Positions 37,506-45,650 of a stretch of DNA of 46,563 bases are shown here, one piece after another. Position 1 is the first letter of the stretch. Every line of letters begins with the position of its first letter. Source of the stretch: Actinospica acidithermotolerans (GTDB lineage: Bacteria > Actinomycetota > Actinomycetes > Streptomycetales > Catenulisporaceae); NCBI RefSeq assembly GCF_018139625.1, contig NZ_JAGSOH010000054.1:1-46563 (forward strand), read 5' to 3'. The position numbers and the translations under genes were made by a program. The notes under the pieces are model-generated. The model worked only from the letters and a program-made list of their open reading frames with translations, did no database searches and was not told the DNA's origin.

Positions 37506-38548
37506 TCTCGAGGTCGCGCCGGTCACCCGGCACGGGTCCCCGTCTCATCCCGGGTACAGCCGGGTGCGGGGTAAGCGTTTCACGGCCACCTACCACCCAT
37601 CGCGTGGGCTTCCGGTCGGCTCCGCGCCCGTTTTTCGTCTCCGGGCCACTCCCGGCGACGTGGTGCACGAGGTTCCGCAGGTTGATCGCGGCATTGAAGT
37701 CCCGGTCCAGGACCAGACCGCATGCGGAGCAGGTGAAGGTGCGCTCGGCGAGGGAGAGCTTGGGTTTCACTGCCCCACAGCCGCTGCATGTCTTGCTCGA
37801 CGGGAACCAACGGTCGGCCACGACCAGGCGCCCGCCGTTCCACTCGGTCTTGTAGGCCAGTTGACGCCTGATCTCGCCGAACCCGCCATCCAAGATCTGC
37901 CGGGCCAACCGACGCCTGCGGACCATCCCGACGACGTTGAGGTCCTCGACCACCAATGTGCCGTGCTCGCGTGCCAGCCGTGTAGTCAGCTTGTGGATGC
38001 CATCCTGTCGTTGTGCCGCCACCTTGCGGTGAGCCTTGCTGTGCGTCGCGTTCGCCTTGAGCCATCTGTTCGACGGCTTCTGACCGGTGCGCCGGTCCGG
38101 TCCCTGACGGCGCGAGACCATCCGGGACGTGCGGACCAACTTGCGGTAAGCAACATCAAAGCGGTGTGGATTGGCAACCACCGTGCCGTCCGAAAGGCCT
38201 TCCAGCGCGCTTGCCGTCCCGCGACTCCGCGAAGTTCTTCAACGCTCGCGCCAACTGGTCGAGACCGGAACTGAACGCCTCCTTCGAGCACTCTGGCCAC
38301 CACGGCGCTACCTCGCCCTTGACCTGGTTCCATGCTTTGCGCAACGCGTACAACGACCAGCCGAAGGCGGGCGTCAGGGCGGAGGCATCGATTCCGTAGG
38401 AGCGTTCTGCCTCACGCTGACCGAGATTAGCCTTGACCGCGGCAAGACCCCAGTTGAACGCGACCCGTGATGCGCCGGCATGCCGTGCCAGATCACGCGC
38501 CTGACGCGGCGTCGGATCCAGGGCGAATCGGTAAGCCCGCGTAACCAC
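37498..38548 (-). pseudogene. tnpB: Broken TnpB (IS605/IS607-type OrfB) with internal deletion
   Basis: The N-terminal part (GTG at 38548, GGGAGG 5 nt upstream) reads TRAYRFALDPTPRQARDLARHAG ... through ALKNFAESRDGKRAGR. It then stops at 38156 in its own frame. The C-terminal part continues in another frame from LSDGTVVANPHRF, through RKLVRTSRMVSRRQGPDRRTGQ, the second RuvC acid in VVEDLNV, the zinc ribbon CSGC/CSAC and the last RuvC acid in DRDFNAA. Comparing with intact relatives, about 100 residues between GKRAGR and LSDGT are gone, including the first RuvC aspartate. The junction is near 38195-38208. The product cannot be an active RNA-guided nuclease. No tnpA is present. Confidence 0.9.
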
Positions 38549-38736
38549 AGAATCCTCCCGATGCCAATCGCCGATGTCGAACTCAACGCCACGGTATGCA
38601 GCGCGCAAGCGCCACCGAAAGGCACAGCCACTCGAACAGGTGAACGACAAACCTTGCGAACCCTGGCGCGATGCCGACGCGGTCGCGACCCCCTGCGCTG
38701 ATCGGCGCCAATTGCGTCACGGCAGTGACGTGGCGC
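38549..38736. other. Spacer between the tnpB remnant and the SCO1664-like gene
   Basis: This 188-nt stretch holds the upstream side of the tnpB remnant and the region downstream of the kinase gene. A CGTCAC-GGCA-GTGACG hairpin (38715-38730) lies just after the kinase stop and could be a weak terminator or part of the element's end. No gene is seen. Confidence 0.4.
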
Positions 38737-39552
38737 TCATACCGGGGGCCAGGGCACCGGGCGCATCCGGCCGTCCGGCCCCGGGAGTATGCCCGCGGCC
38801 AGCAGCGCGTCGATGCGCTCGCGGAAGGCGTCCAGCTCCTCGGGGCTCAGCAGTTCGGTCAGGCGCCCGGCCAGCTGCTCGTCGTCGCGCAGCTTCTCGA
38901 GTTCGGCGCGCTCGACGGGCTCGAGTTCGCGGTCGGCGAAGCCCCAGAGGAGGGTACGCAGCTTGTCCTCGGTGTGGAAGGTCAGGCCGTGGTCGATGCC
39001 GAGCACGGTGCCGTCGGTGAGCGGCAGCAGGTGGCCGCCCTTGCGGTCGGCGTTGTTGACCACTGCGTCGAAGAGTGCGATGCGGCGCAGCGCCGGGCCG
39101 TCCCGATGCGCGAGCACGGCGTCCGAGCCGTCGGACAGCTGCACGGCCAGGATCGGGCACCAGCCCTCGGCGTCGGGGGAACGCAGATCCTTGAGAACGG
39201 TGACGGCGCCGGACAGGTCCGACTCCTCGATCCACTGCTGGACCATGCCGCGGCCGAACGGCCCCTCGCGCTCGACGGTGACCGGCACGATGTGCCAGCC
39301 GGCCGCCTCGCTCACCGCGTAGGCGGCGAGCTCGCGCGCGGCGAGGGTGCCGTCCGGGAAGTCGTGCAGCGGCCGCTCTCCGGCGACCGGCTTGTAGACG
39401 CAGGCCAGGCCGGAACCGTCCAGCTCGACGCGGCAGTAGAGCGTCGCGTTGGAGGCCTCGGTGAGCCTGCCCTCGACCGTGAGCTCACCCTCCAGCAGCA
39501 GCCGCCCGACCTCGTCCATCGTGCCCGCTCCCCCGTCCATTCCGGCGCTCAT
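38737..39552 (-). CDS. SCO1664-family protein, phosphatidylinositol-kinase-like fold
   Basis: A 271-residue protein with a compact PI3/4-kinase-like fold. The ATP-binding Lys is likely in ACVYKPVAGERPL, followed by TLAARELAAYAVSEAAGW, MVQQWIE, the catalytic-type segment FDAVVNNADRKGGHLL and the metal-binding GIDHGLTFH. Its biological substrate is not known. The ATG at 39552 overlaps the DUF3090 stop as ATGA (39549-39552); an ATG at 39540 is also possible. The trio histidine phosphatase, DUF3090 and this protein is conserved in actinobacteria close to mshC, which hints at one shared process. Confidence 0.85.
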   Translation of the reverse strand: MSAGMDGGAGTMDEVGRLLLEGELTVEGRLTEASNATLYCRVELDGSGLACVYKPVAGERPLHDFPDGTLAARELAAYAVSEAAGWHIVPVTVEREGPFGRGMVQQWIEESDLSGAVTVLKDLRSPDAEGWCPILAVQLSDGSDAVLAHRDGPALRRIALFDAVVNNADRKGGHLLPLTDGTVLGIDHGLTFHTEDKLRTLLWGFADRELEPVERAELEKLRDDEQLAGRLTELLSPEELDAFRERIDALLAAGILPGPDGRMRPVPWPPV

Positions 39553-40121
39553 ACCGTCCGGCGGCGGTAGCCGTTCTGCCGCGGGCAGACGTGGCCCTCC
39601 TGGTCCAGCGGCAGGCCGCACAGCGGGCAGGGCGGGCGGCCCGCGGCGACGACGGCGCTGGCGCGGGCGGCGAAGGCGCGGGCCTGGCCGCCGGTGATGT
39701 AGACGCGCAGCGCGTCCGGCGCCTCGGCGAACAGGTCGTCGGACAGCGGCTCGGCGGCGTCCTCGGCGTCGGTCACCGCGCCGGCCTCGATCACGATCCG
39801 GGAGTGCGCCTCGTCCCAGGCCAGGGCCAGCGAGCCGACCCGGAACTCCTCCATGATCGGCTGCTCCAGCGGCGCCGTGTCGGAGAGCCCGGCCGGCACC
39901 GTCTCGGGGATGCCGGAGACCGCGCCGGTGCGCCGCACGATCTCGTCGAGCAGTTCGCCGAGGCGCGTGGCCAGCAGCGAGACCTGCTCCTTCTCCATGG
40001 CCACGGAGGTGACCCGGGATCCGGAGCGCGCCTGCAGGTAGAAGGTCCGGTTGCCCGGCTCGCCGACGGTGCCGGCGACGAACCGCTCCGGCGGGTCGTA
40101 GACGTGTAGCTGCCTAGGCAC
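39549..40121 (-). CDS. DUF3090-family protein
   Basis: A 190-residue actinobacterial DUF3090 protein of unknown function. It starts PRQLHVYDPPERFVAGTVG, followed by TFYLQARSGSRVTSVAMEKEQV, and ends in a zinc-ribbon-like tail CPLCGLPLDQEGHVCPRQNGY with three cysteines and one His. The GTG at 40121 is chosen because family members begin with PRQ and GGGAGG lies about 10 nt upstream; a TTG 18 bases earlier is less likely. It is translationally coupled to the SCO1664-like gene. The 90-nt gap to the phosphatase gene contains no clear promoter. Confidence 0.9.
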   Translation of the reverse strand: MPRQLHVYDPPERFVAGTVGEPGNRTFYLQARSGSRVTSVAMEKEQVSLLATRLGELLDEIVRRTGAVSGIPETVPAGLSDTAPLEQPIMEEFRVGSLALAWDEAHSRIVIEAGAVTDAEDAAEPLSDDLFAEAPDALRVYITGGQARAFAARASAVVAAGRPPCPLCGLPLDQEGHVCPRQNGYRRRTV

Positions 40122-40211
40122 AGGTACCGGGCCTCCCAAGGGTGCTCGCGACGAGGCCGGCGGACGGCTTCGTAGGCTTACCGTACAACGGATCTCCGCG
40201 TAGATCTTCGG

Positions 40212-40901
40212 TTACGACCCAGCTCCGCCGCCCACCGGCGCGTCCCCCGCCTCGCCGGGGCCGGCCGCGGGCTCCACCGAACGAATCAGGGCGCTGACGT
40301 CGCCGCCGAGGTCGTTGAGCCGCAGCACGCTGGGCCGGGTCCCGTGGTACCGGATCACGGTGAGCGAGCAGGGGTCGACGTTGATGCGCTGGAAGAGGTC
40401 GAGGTGCATGCCGAGCGCGTCCGCCGCGACGGCCTTGATCACGTCGCCGTGCGAGACGACCGCGTACGTGGCCTGCTCGCCCAGCTTGGCGTTCCAGGCG
40501 CGCACCGCGGAGACCGCGCGGGCGGAGAGGGCGGCCAGCGACTCGCCGTCCGGGAACGCGGCCGCCGCCGGGTGCGCCTGCACGGTGCGCCACAGCGGCT
40601 CCTCGGCCAGCGACTTCAGCGGGCGCCCGGACCAGGTGCCGTAGTCGCACTCGGTGAACCGCTCGTCGACCTCGAACAGCGTGCCCTCGCGCCCGGCGGC
40701 CAGCCGCTCGGCCGTCTGCCTGGTGCGCTCGAGGGGGCTGGAGACGACGGCGTCGAGGTGCACCGGCATCAGCCGGGCGGCAAGCTCCAGGGCCTGCGCC
40801 TCGCCGCGTTCGTCGAGGTTCACCCCGGGGGTGCGGCCGGCCAGCACTCCGGCGGTGTTGGCCGTGCTGCGGCCGTGTCGGACGAGCAGAACTGTGGTCA
40901 T
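40212..40901 (-). CDS. Histidine phosphatase (MSMEG_4193-type, branch 1)
   Basis: A 229-residue phosphoglycerate-mutase-like phosphatase. The catalytic His lies in LLVRHGRST (residues 6-14), the second arginine in SSPLERTRQTAE, the acid in FTECDYGTWSG, and the second His in VVSHGDVIKA. The C-terminus is a flexible Gly/Pro/Ala tail. The substrate is unknown. The ATG at 40901 is 7 nt after TAGGCT, whose TAG is also the stop codon of the preceding LLM gene, so a leaderless promoter may sit on that stop. It heads the DUF3090/SCO1664-like gene run. Confidence 0.92.
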   Translation of the reverse strand: MTTVLLVRHGRSTANTAGVLAGRTPGVNLDERGEAQALELAARLMPVHLDAVVSSPLERTRQTAERLAAGREGTLFEVDERFTECDYGTWSGRPLKSLAEEPLWRTVQAHPAAAAFPDGESLAALSARAVSAVRAWNAKLGEQATYAVVSHGDVIKAVAADALGMHLDLFQRINVDPCSLTVIRYHGTRPSVLRLNDLGGDVSALIRSVEPAAGPGEAGDAPVGGGAGS

Positions 40902-40908
40902 CGGATCA

Positions 40909-40914
40909 AGCCTA
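40909..40914 (-). promoter_or_regulatory. Candidate -10 box for the histidine phosphatase on the LLM stop codon
   Basis: TAGGCT on the minus strand, 7 nt before the ATG. Its first three bases are the LLM stop codon (40914-40912). Confidence 0.4.
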
Positions 40915-41952
40915 CGCCGACAGCCCGCGCAACCGCGCCGCCGTGCCGAGCGCGGCGAGCCGCTCCTGCTGGGTCGCGCCGAAGGCGGTGAGCGAGAGGG
41001 TGGTCACCCCCGCGTCCTCGAAGGCGGCCATCCGCTCGGCGATCCGCTCGGGCGGGCCGAGCAGCGAGGTCGCGTCGATGAACTCGAGCGGGACCGCGGC
41101 GGCCGCGTTGCGGTGCTCGCGGGCCAGGTAGAGCTCCTGGACCTTCGCGGCCTCCTTCTCGTAGCCCATGCGGCAGGCGAGCTGGTTGTAGAAGTTCTGC
41201 TCGCGGCTGCCCATGCCGCCGATGTAGAGCGCGGCGTACCAGCGGACCTGGTCGGCGGCGCGCTCGACGTCCTCGTCCACGACGATCGGGACGGTGGGCA
41301 CGACGTCGAACCCTTCCATCGTCTTGCCCGCCTTCCGCCGGCCGGCCGCGATCGAGGCGAGCTGGTCGGCGGCGTGCTCCGGGCTGAAGAACACGGCGAG
41401 CCAGCCGTCGGCGATCTCGCCGGCCAGCTCGAGGTTCTTCGGGCCGACGGCGGCGAGGTAGATCGGGATGTGCGGGCGCACCGGATGCACCGTCAGCTGG
41501 ATCCGCTTTCCCGGTCCGTCCGGCAGCGGCAGGACGAAGTGCTTGCCCTGATATTCGAGCTTCTTCCGGGTGAACGCGAGGTTGACGATGTCCACGTACT
41601 CGCGGGTGCGGCCGAGCGGCGCGGCGAAGCGAACGCCGTGCCAGCCCTCGGATACCTGCGGGCCGGACACGCCGAGCCCGAGCCGGAACCGGCCGTGGGA
41701 CAGGGAGTCGAGGGTGGCGGCCGTCATCGCGGTCATCGCGGGCGTGCGCGCCGGGATCTGGAAGACGGCGGAGCCGATGTCGATGCGCTCGGTCTGCGCC
41801 GCGACGTAGGCCAGCACCGTGGCCGCGTCCGATCCGTAGGCCTCGGCGGCCCAGGCGACGGCGTAGCCGAGCCGGTCGGCCTCCCGGGCGAGCTCCAGGT
41901 TCTCGCCATCGTTGCCCGCGCCCCAGTATCCGAGGTTCACACCCAGCTTCAT
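40912..41952 (-). CDS. LLM-class F420-dependent oxidoreductase
   Basis: A 346-residue TIM-barrel oxidoreductase of the luciferase-like group, most similar in layout to F420-dependent enzymes. Typical segments are MKLGVNLGYWG, ADRLGYAVAWAAEAYGSDA, IGSAVFQIPARTPAMTAM, LGLGVSGPQVSEGWHG and PIYLAAVGPKNLELAGEIADGWL. The cofactor F420 rather than FMN is inferred from the actinobacterial subfamily. The substrate is unknown. The ATG at 41952 has AAGGATC upstream. TACAGT (minus, 42005-42010) may be its -10. It is divergent from the aldo/keto reductase. Confidence 0.9.
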   Translation of the reverse strand: MKLGVNLGYWGAGNDGENLELAREADRLGYAVAWAAEAYGSDAATVLAYVAAQTERIDIGSAVFQIPARTPAMTAMTAATLDSLSHGRFRLGLGVSGPQVSEGWHGVRFAAPLGRTREYVDIVNLAFTRKKLEYQGKHFVLPLPDGPGKRIQLTVHPVRPHIPIYLAAVGPKNLELAGEIADGWLAVFFSPEHAADQLASIAAGRRKAGKTMEGFDVVPTVPIVVDEDVERAADQVRWYAALYIGGMGSREQNFYNQLACRMGYEKEAAKVQELYLAREHRNAAAAVPLEFIDATSLLGPPERIAERMAAFEDAGVTTLSLTAFGATQQERLAALGTAARLRGLSA

Positions 41953-42062
41953 CGACAGGGATCCTTCGCGTCAGCGGTCCGTGCGCCCTGCACGTTCGAC
42001 CACCACTGTAGGCCGAACGGGTGTGCGCTGAACGACGCCGGCGCCGGACGAGTGACAGCCCC

Positions 42063-42090
42063 TTCACCTGTCGGCACGGCCCGGTAGATT
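42063..42090 (+). promoter_or_regulatory. Candidate leaderless promoter of the aldo/keto reductase
   Basis: TTCACC (42063-42068) and TAGATT (42085-42090) are separated by 16 bp, and the ATG follows 7 nt after the -10. No ribosome site is present. Confidence 0.55.
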
Positions 42091-42097
42091 GCGTCCC

Positions 42098-43072
42098 ATG
42101 GAGCAACGGCATCTGGGGCGCACCGGGCTGCGCGTGTCCCGGCTCGGCCTGGGCACGATGGCCTGGGGCCGGGACACGGACGAGGGCGACGCGGCCGACC
42201 TGCTCAAGGCGTACCTCGACGCGGGCGGCAACCTGGTGGACACCGCGGACGTGTACGGCGAGGGCGAGGCCGAGGCGCTGCTCGGGCGGCTGATCGAGGG
42301 CATCAGGGACGAGCTCGTGATCGCCACGAAGGCGGTCTCGGTGCCGCACAGCGACCGGCGCTTCGACGCCTCGCGGCGGCACCTGCTGGCGGCGCTGGAC
42401 GCGTCGCTGGAGCGGCTGGGCACGGACTACGTGGACGTGTGGCAGCTGCACGCGTACGACGACCGGACGCCGATGGAGGAGACTCTCGCGGCGCTGGACA
42501 CGGCGGTGCATTCGGGCAAGGCCCGGTACGTCGGCGTGGCGAACTACTCGGGCTGGCAGCTGGCCGCCGCCGCGTCCTGGCAGAAGTCGGTGCCGGGCCG
42601 CGCGACGATCGCCTCGGTGCAGATGGAGTACTCGCTGCTGCAGCGCGGTGTGGAGCGCGAGGTCGCCCCGGCGGCCGAGGCCCTCGGCGTCGGGCTGCTG
42701 CCCTGGTCGCCGCTCGGCCGCGGCGTGCTGACCGGGAAGTACCGGATGGGCACGCCCTCGGACTCGCGCGCGGCCTCGGACCGCTTCGCGGGCTTCGTGG
42801 AGCCGTACCTGCACGACGAATCGCGGCGGATCGTGGACGCGGTGGCGACCGCGTCGGACGGACTGGGCGTCGCGCCGCTGGAGGTCGCGCTGGCCTGGGT
42901 GCGCGACCGGCCGGGCGTCGTGGCGCCGATCGTGGGCGCGCGCACCACGGCGCAGTTGCGCGGCGCGCTGGCCGCGGAGGAATTGACGTTGCCCCGGGAG
43001 ATCAGGTCGGCGCTCGACGACGTGTCGGCGCCCGCGATGGGCTACCCGGATCACGGCTGGAACAGGGGTTAA
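42098..43072 (+). CDS. Aldo/keto reductase
   Basis: A 324-residue NADPH-dependent reductase. The barrel starts QRHLGRTGLRVSRLGLGTMAWG. The catalytic tetrad is visible as Asp and Tyr in DTADVYGEGEAE, Lys in VIATKAV and His in VWQLHAYD. The cofactor site includes SPLGRGVLTGKYR and PIVGARTTAQLRGAL. It resembles YajO/general stress 69-like enzymes; the substrate is unknown. The ATG at 42098 begins the recognisable domain. It is followed after 6 nt by the RecD2-like gene, so the two are co-transcribed, with mtnA behind. Confidence 0.93.
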   Translation: MEQRHLGRTGLRVSRLGLGTMAWGRDTDEGDAADLLKAYLDAGGNLVDTADVYGEGEAEALLGRLIEGIRDELVIATKAVSVPHSDRRFDASRRHLLAALDASLERLGTDYVDVWQLHAYDDRTPMEETLAALDTAVHSGKARYVGVANYSGWQLAAAASWQKSVPGRATIASVQMEYSLLQRGVEREVAPAAEALGVGLLPWSPLGRGVLTGKYRMGTPSDSRAASDRFAGFVEPYLHDESRRIVDAVATASDGLGVAPLEVALAWVRDRPGVVAPIVGARTTAQLRGALAAEELTLPREIRSALDDVSAPAMGYPDHGWNRG

Positions 43073-43078
43073 GAAGGC

Positions 43079-45637
43079 ATGGAGCGGGACGAGGGCGCAG
43101 CCGAGCCGGGCGAGGGCGCGGAGTCGGAGGCCGCAGCGCGGGCGCGGGCGGCGAAGATCGCGGCCCAGCGCGCGGCGGCCGACGCGGCGATCGCGGCCGT
43201 GGCCGGCGGCAGGCAGGCGCTGACCGCGATGACCTCGGCCTCGGCCGCGGCGGCGAAGTCGGCCAGGCTGCTGGAGACCAAGCGGGTCGCGGAACGTGAG
43301 GCGCTCAAGGCCGAGGAGGCCGCGGCGCAGGCGGGCGAAGCGGTTGAGGAGACCGCCGCGACGCAGGGCGAGGCGGCCGGCCTCGAGCCGGGTGACGCGG
43401 AAGCGGGTGACGCCGAGGCAAATGAGGCTGAGGCGGCTGAGGTCAGAGCGGCTGACGTCGAGGCGGGTAATGGCGAGCCGGGTGACGCCGAAGGCCATGG
43501 CGTCAAAGCGGGTGACGCCGAAGCAAGCGACGTCGAAACGGGTGACGTCGAAACGCGTGATGCCGAAGCCGCGGACGACGCGGTGAGCGGGAGCCGGCCG
43601 GAGAGCGCGGCGAAGGCGATGGCCGCGGGCGAGCCGGTGACCCCGAGCGTGCCTGAAACCACGCACGAACCAAAGCCCGGGCATGCGGCTGAGCCGGCGT
43701 ACGCGGCCCCCGCCGAGATTCCCGTCCCCGCTCCGCCGGGGCCGGTCGCGCGCGTGCCCAGGCGGCGGCAGAAGCCCGCGTACAGCGCTCCGGTCGACTC
43801 GGCTCCCCCGGTCTTCGACGAGGCCGTGGCGGGCTGGCTGAGCGCCGAGGGCGCGCCGCCGGACTTCGCGCAGCAGTTGCGCGCGGAGTTCGGCGAGGGC
43901 GAGGAGGCGACCGCCCGGCTCGTCGAGGATCCGTGGCTGGTGCTCGAGATCGCGGGCGTGCAGCCGGCCGCGGCGGACAAGCTGGCGCAGCGGCTTCTCG
44001 GGATCGACGCGCGGGACAAGCTGACGGCGGATCCGCGGCGCAGCCGGGCCCTCGTCAGTGCCCTGCTTCGCCGCGCGGCCCGGCTCGGGCACACGGCGAT
44101 GACCGCGGATGCCGTCGCGCGCGACCTCGCCGGGCTCGGCGTGCCGGATCCGGCGGGCGCGATCGCCGACGCGGTCGAGGCCGGGGCCGCCCTCGTGTTC
44201 GCGGATCGGCTCGCGGTCGCTGCCGCCGCCGAGGAGTCGCAGGACGGCGACGCCGAGTTCGAGGCCCTGGACAGCGCGGACGACGACGATCCGGCGAGCA
44301 TGCTGACCAGCCCGTACACCGTGCTGGCACTCGACCAGTGGGCGTTCCTCGAGCAGTCCGCGGCCGAGGCGGTCCAGCGGCTGCTGGCCACGGCGACGCC
44401 GATCGAGCAGGACCCCGCGTTCGACGTCGCGGAAGCGGTGGGCTCCGACGCGGCCGAGGCCGAGCGGGTCGGCCGGGTGGTCGAGGCGGCGTCCGGCAAC
44501 GGCCTGACGCTGGTCACCGGTGCCACGGCCGCGCTGCCTGGCCGGCTGGCCGCGGCGTTCCCCGGCGCGGTGCTGGCCAGCCCGAGCCCGGCCGGGCTGC
44601 GCACGCTGGCCGCGGCCGGTTTCGACGCCGTCGACCTCAGGATGCTGAGCGACGAGGAGGAGCGGTATGCCGAGGCCGAGGTCGTCGTGATCGCGGACGC
44701 GCAACTCGTGCCGCTCGAGCTCGGCGTGGACCTGCTCGAGCAGCTGCCCGACGGCGCGCACCTCGTGCTCTGCGGCGACCCCGCCGCGCTGCCGGCCGCC
44801 GGCCCGGGCCGGCTCTTCCGCGACCTGCTGGAGATCGACGACCCGGAGTTCGGCGGAGCCGTCCCGCGGGTCGAGCTCAAGCGCCGGCCGAGCGGCCCGC
44901 TGACCGCGCTCGTCGACGCGGTGCGCTACGGCGGGCTGCCGCCGATGGAGATCCTCGGCGACGGCCGGTCGAACGAGGTGAAGATCATCCCGGTGCGCGA
45001 TCCGGCGGAGACCCGGCTGCGCACCGTGCAGCTCGTCGCCGACTCGATCCCGCGCGCGCTGGGCCTTTCCGGCGGCCAGGTCCAGGCCGTCGCGGTGCGC
45101 GAGCAGGGCCCGGCGGGCGCCGAGGAGCTGAACGCGGCGGTCAAGGAGCGGCTGAACCCCGGCTCCGGCGCCTGCGGGCCGTTCGACGCCGGGGACCGGG
45201 TGGTCGTGCGCGAGGGCGGCCGGCTGGTCGAGTTCGGCCTGCTCGGCGGCGAGACCGGCACGGTCGCCGAGGCGGATGCCGAGGGGCTGACCGTGCGCTT
45301 CGACGAACCGTGGGTCGGCCCCGACGAGGAGCGCGGCGCGGACGCATCGGTTCCGGAGGGTTCGGTGCGTCTGGACGCGGCACAGGCGCGGGCACTGCGG
45401 CACGCATGGGTACTGACGCTGCGCGAGGCGCAGGGCGGACGCTGGCCCGCGGTCGTCGCCGTGCTCGACGGCGGCTCGGCCTCGGCGCTGACCAGGTCCG
45501 CGGTGCTCGGCGCGTTCGCCCCGGCGACGCAGCACCTGTCCGTGGTGCACGGCGCGGGCGGCGCGCTGGCCGAGGCCGTGGAGAAGCGGCCCCACACGCC
45601 GTGCCGCACCCGGCTCGCCCAAGCGCTGCGCGGCTGA
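43079..45637 (+). CDS. RecD2-like pseudo-helicase with helix-hairpin-helix and repeat-rich N-terminus
   Basis: An 852-residue protein. The N-terminus (about 15-98) is an Ala/Glu/Lys/Arg helix, followed by acidic five-residue repeats (about 104-165) and a Pro-rich linker. From about 260 on it follows RecD2 helicases in order: helix-hairpin-helix (DPWLVLEIAGVQPAAADKLA), the LGHTAM helical domain, then the ATPase region. The motifs are lost: motif I reads LVTGATAALPG (no GKT), motif II VVIADAQ (Asp-Glu missing), motif III CGDPAALP (Gln missing), motif VI LTLREAQGGRWP and the final Arg segment LGAFAPATQ. SH3-like residues 706-750 remain. It probably binds DNA or a partner without ATP hydrolysis. 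AAGAAGG precedes the ATG. Confidence 0.8.
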   Translation: MERDEGAAEPGEGAESEAAARARAAKIAAQRAAADAAIAAVAGGRQALTAMTSASAAAAKSARLLETKRVAEREALKAEEAAAQAGEAVEETAATQGEAAGLEPGDAEAGDAEANEAEAAEVRAADVEAGNGEPGDAEGHGVKAGDAEASDVETGDVETRDAEAADDAVSGSRPESAAKAMAAGEPVTPSVPETTHEPKPGHAAEPAYAAPAEIPVPAPPGPVARVPRRRQKPAYSAPVDSAPPVFDEAVAGWLSAEGAPPDFAQQLRAEFGEGEEATARLVEDPWLVLEIAGVQPAAADKLAQRLLGIDARDKLTADPRRSRALVSALLRRAARLGHTAMTADAVARDLAGLGVPDPAGAIADAVEAGAALVFADRLAVAAAAEESQDGDAEFEALDSADDDDPASMLTSPYTVLALDQWAFLEQSAAEAVQRLLATATPIEQDPAFDVAEAVGSDAAEAERVGRVVEAASGNGLTLVTGATAALPGRLAAAFPGAVLASPSPAGLRTLAAAGFDAVDLRMLSDEEERYAEAEVVVIADAQLVPLELGVDLLEQLPDGAHLVLCGDPAALPAAGPGRLFRDLLEIDDPEFGGAVPRVELKRRPSGPLTALVDAVRYGGLPPMEILGDGRSNEVKIIPVRDPAETRLRTVQLVADSIPRALGLSGGQVQAVAVREQGPAGAEELNAAVKERLNPGSGACGPFDAGDRVVVREGGRLVEFGLLGGETGTVAEADAEGLTVRFDEPWVGPDEERGADASVPEGSVRLDAAQARALRHAWVLTLREAQGGRWPAVVAVLDGGSASALTRSAVLGAFAPATQHLSVVHGAGGALAEAVEKRPHTPCRTRLAQALRG
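43391..43572 (+). repeat. 15-bp coding repeats (GDxEA/DVETG)
   Basis: Imperfect 15-nt units of the type GGTGACGTCGAAACG encode about a dozen copies of a five-residue motif such as GDAEA and DVETG. Third-position GC is lower than in the flanking coding DNA. The array is in frame and acidic, and is expected to be disordered. Confidence 0.8.
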
Positions 45638-45650
45638 GGCGGCCCTTTCC

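Noticed and set aside
43391-43572. Short repeats as a CRISPR-like array
   Set aside because: Units are contiguous 15-mers without spacers, in frame within a protein gene and encoding GDAEA-like residues.
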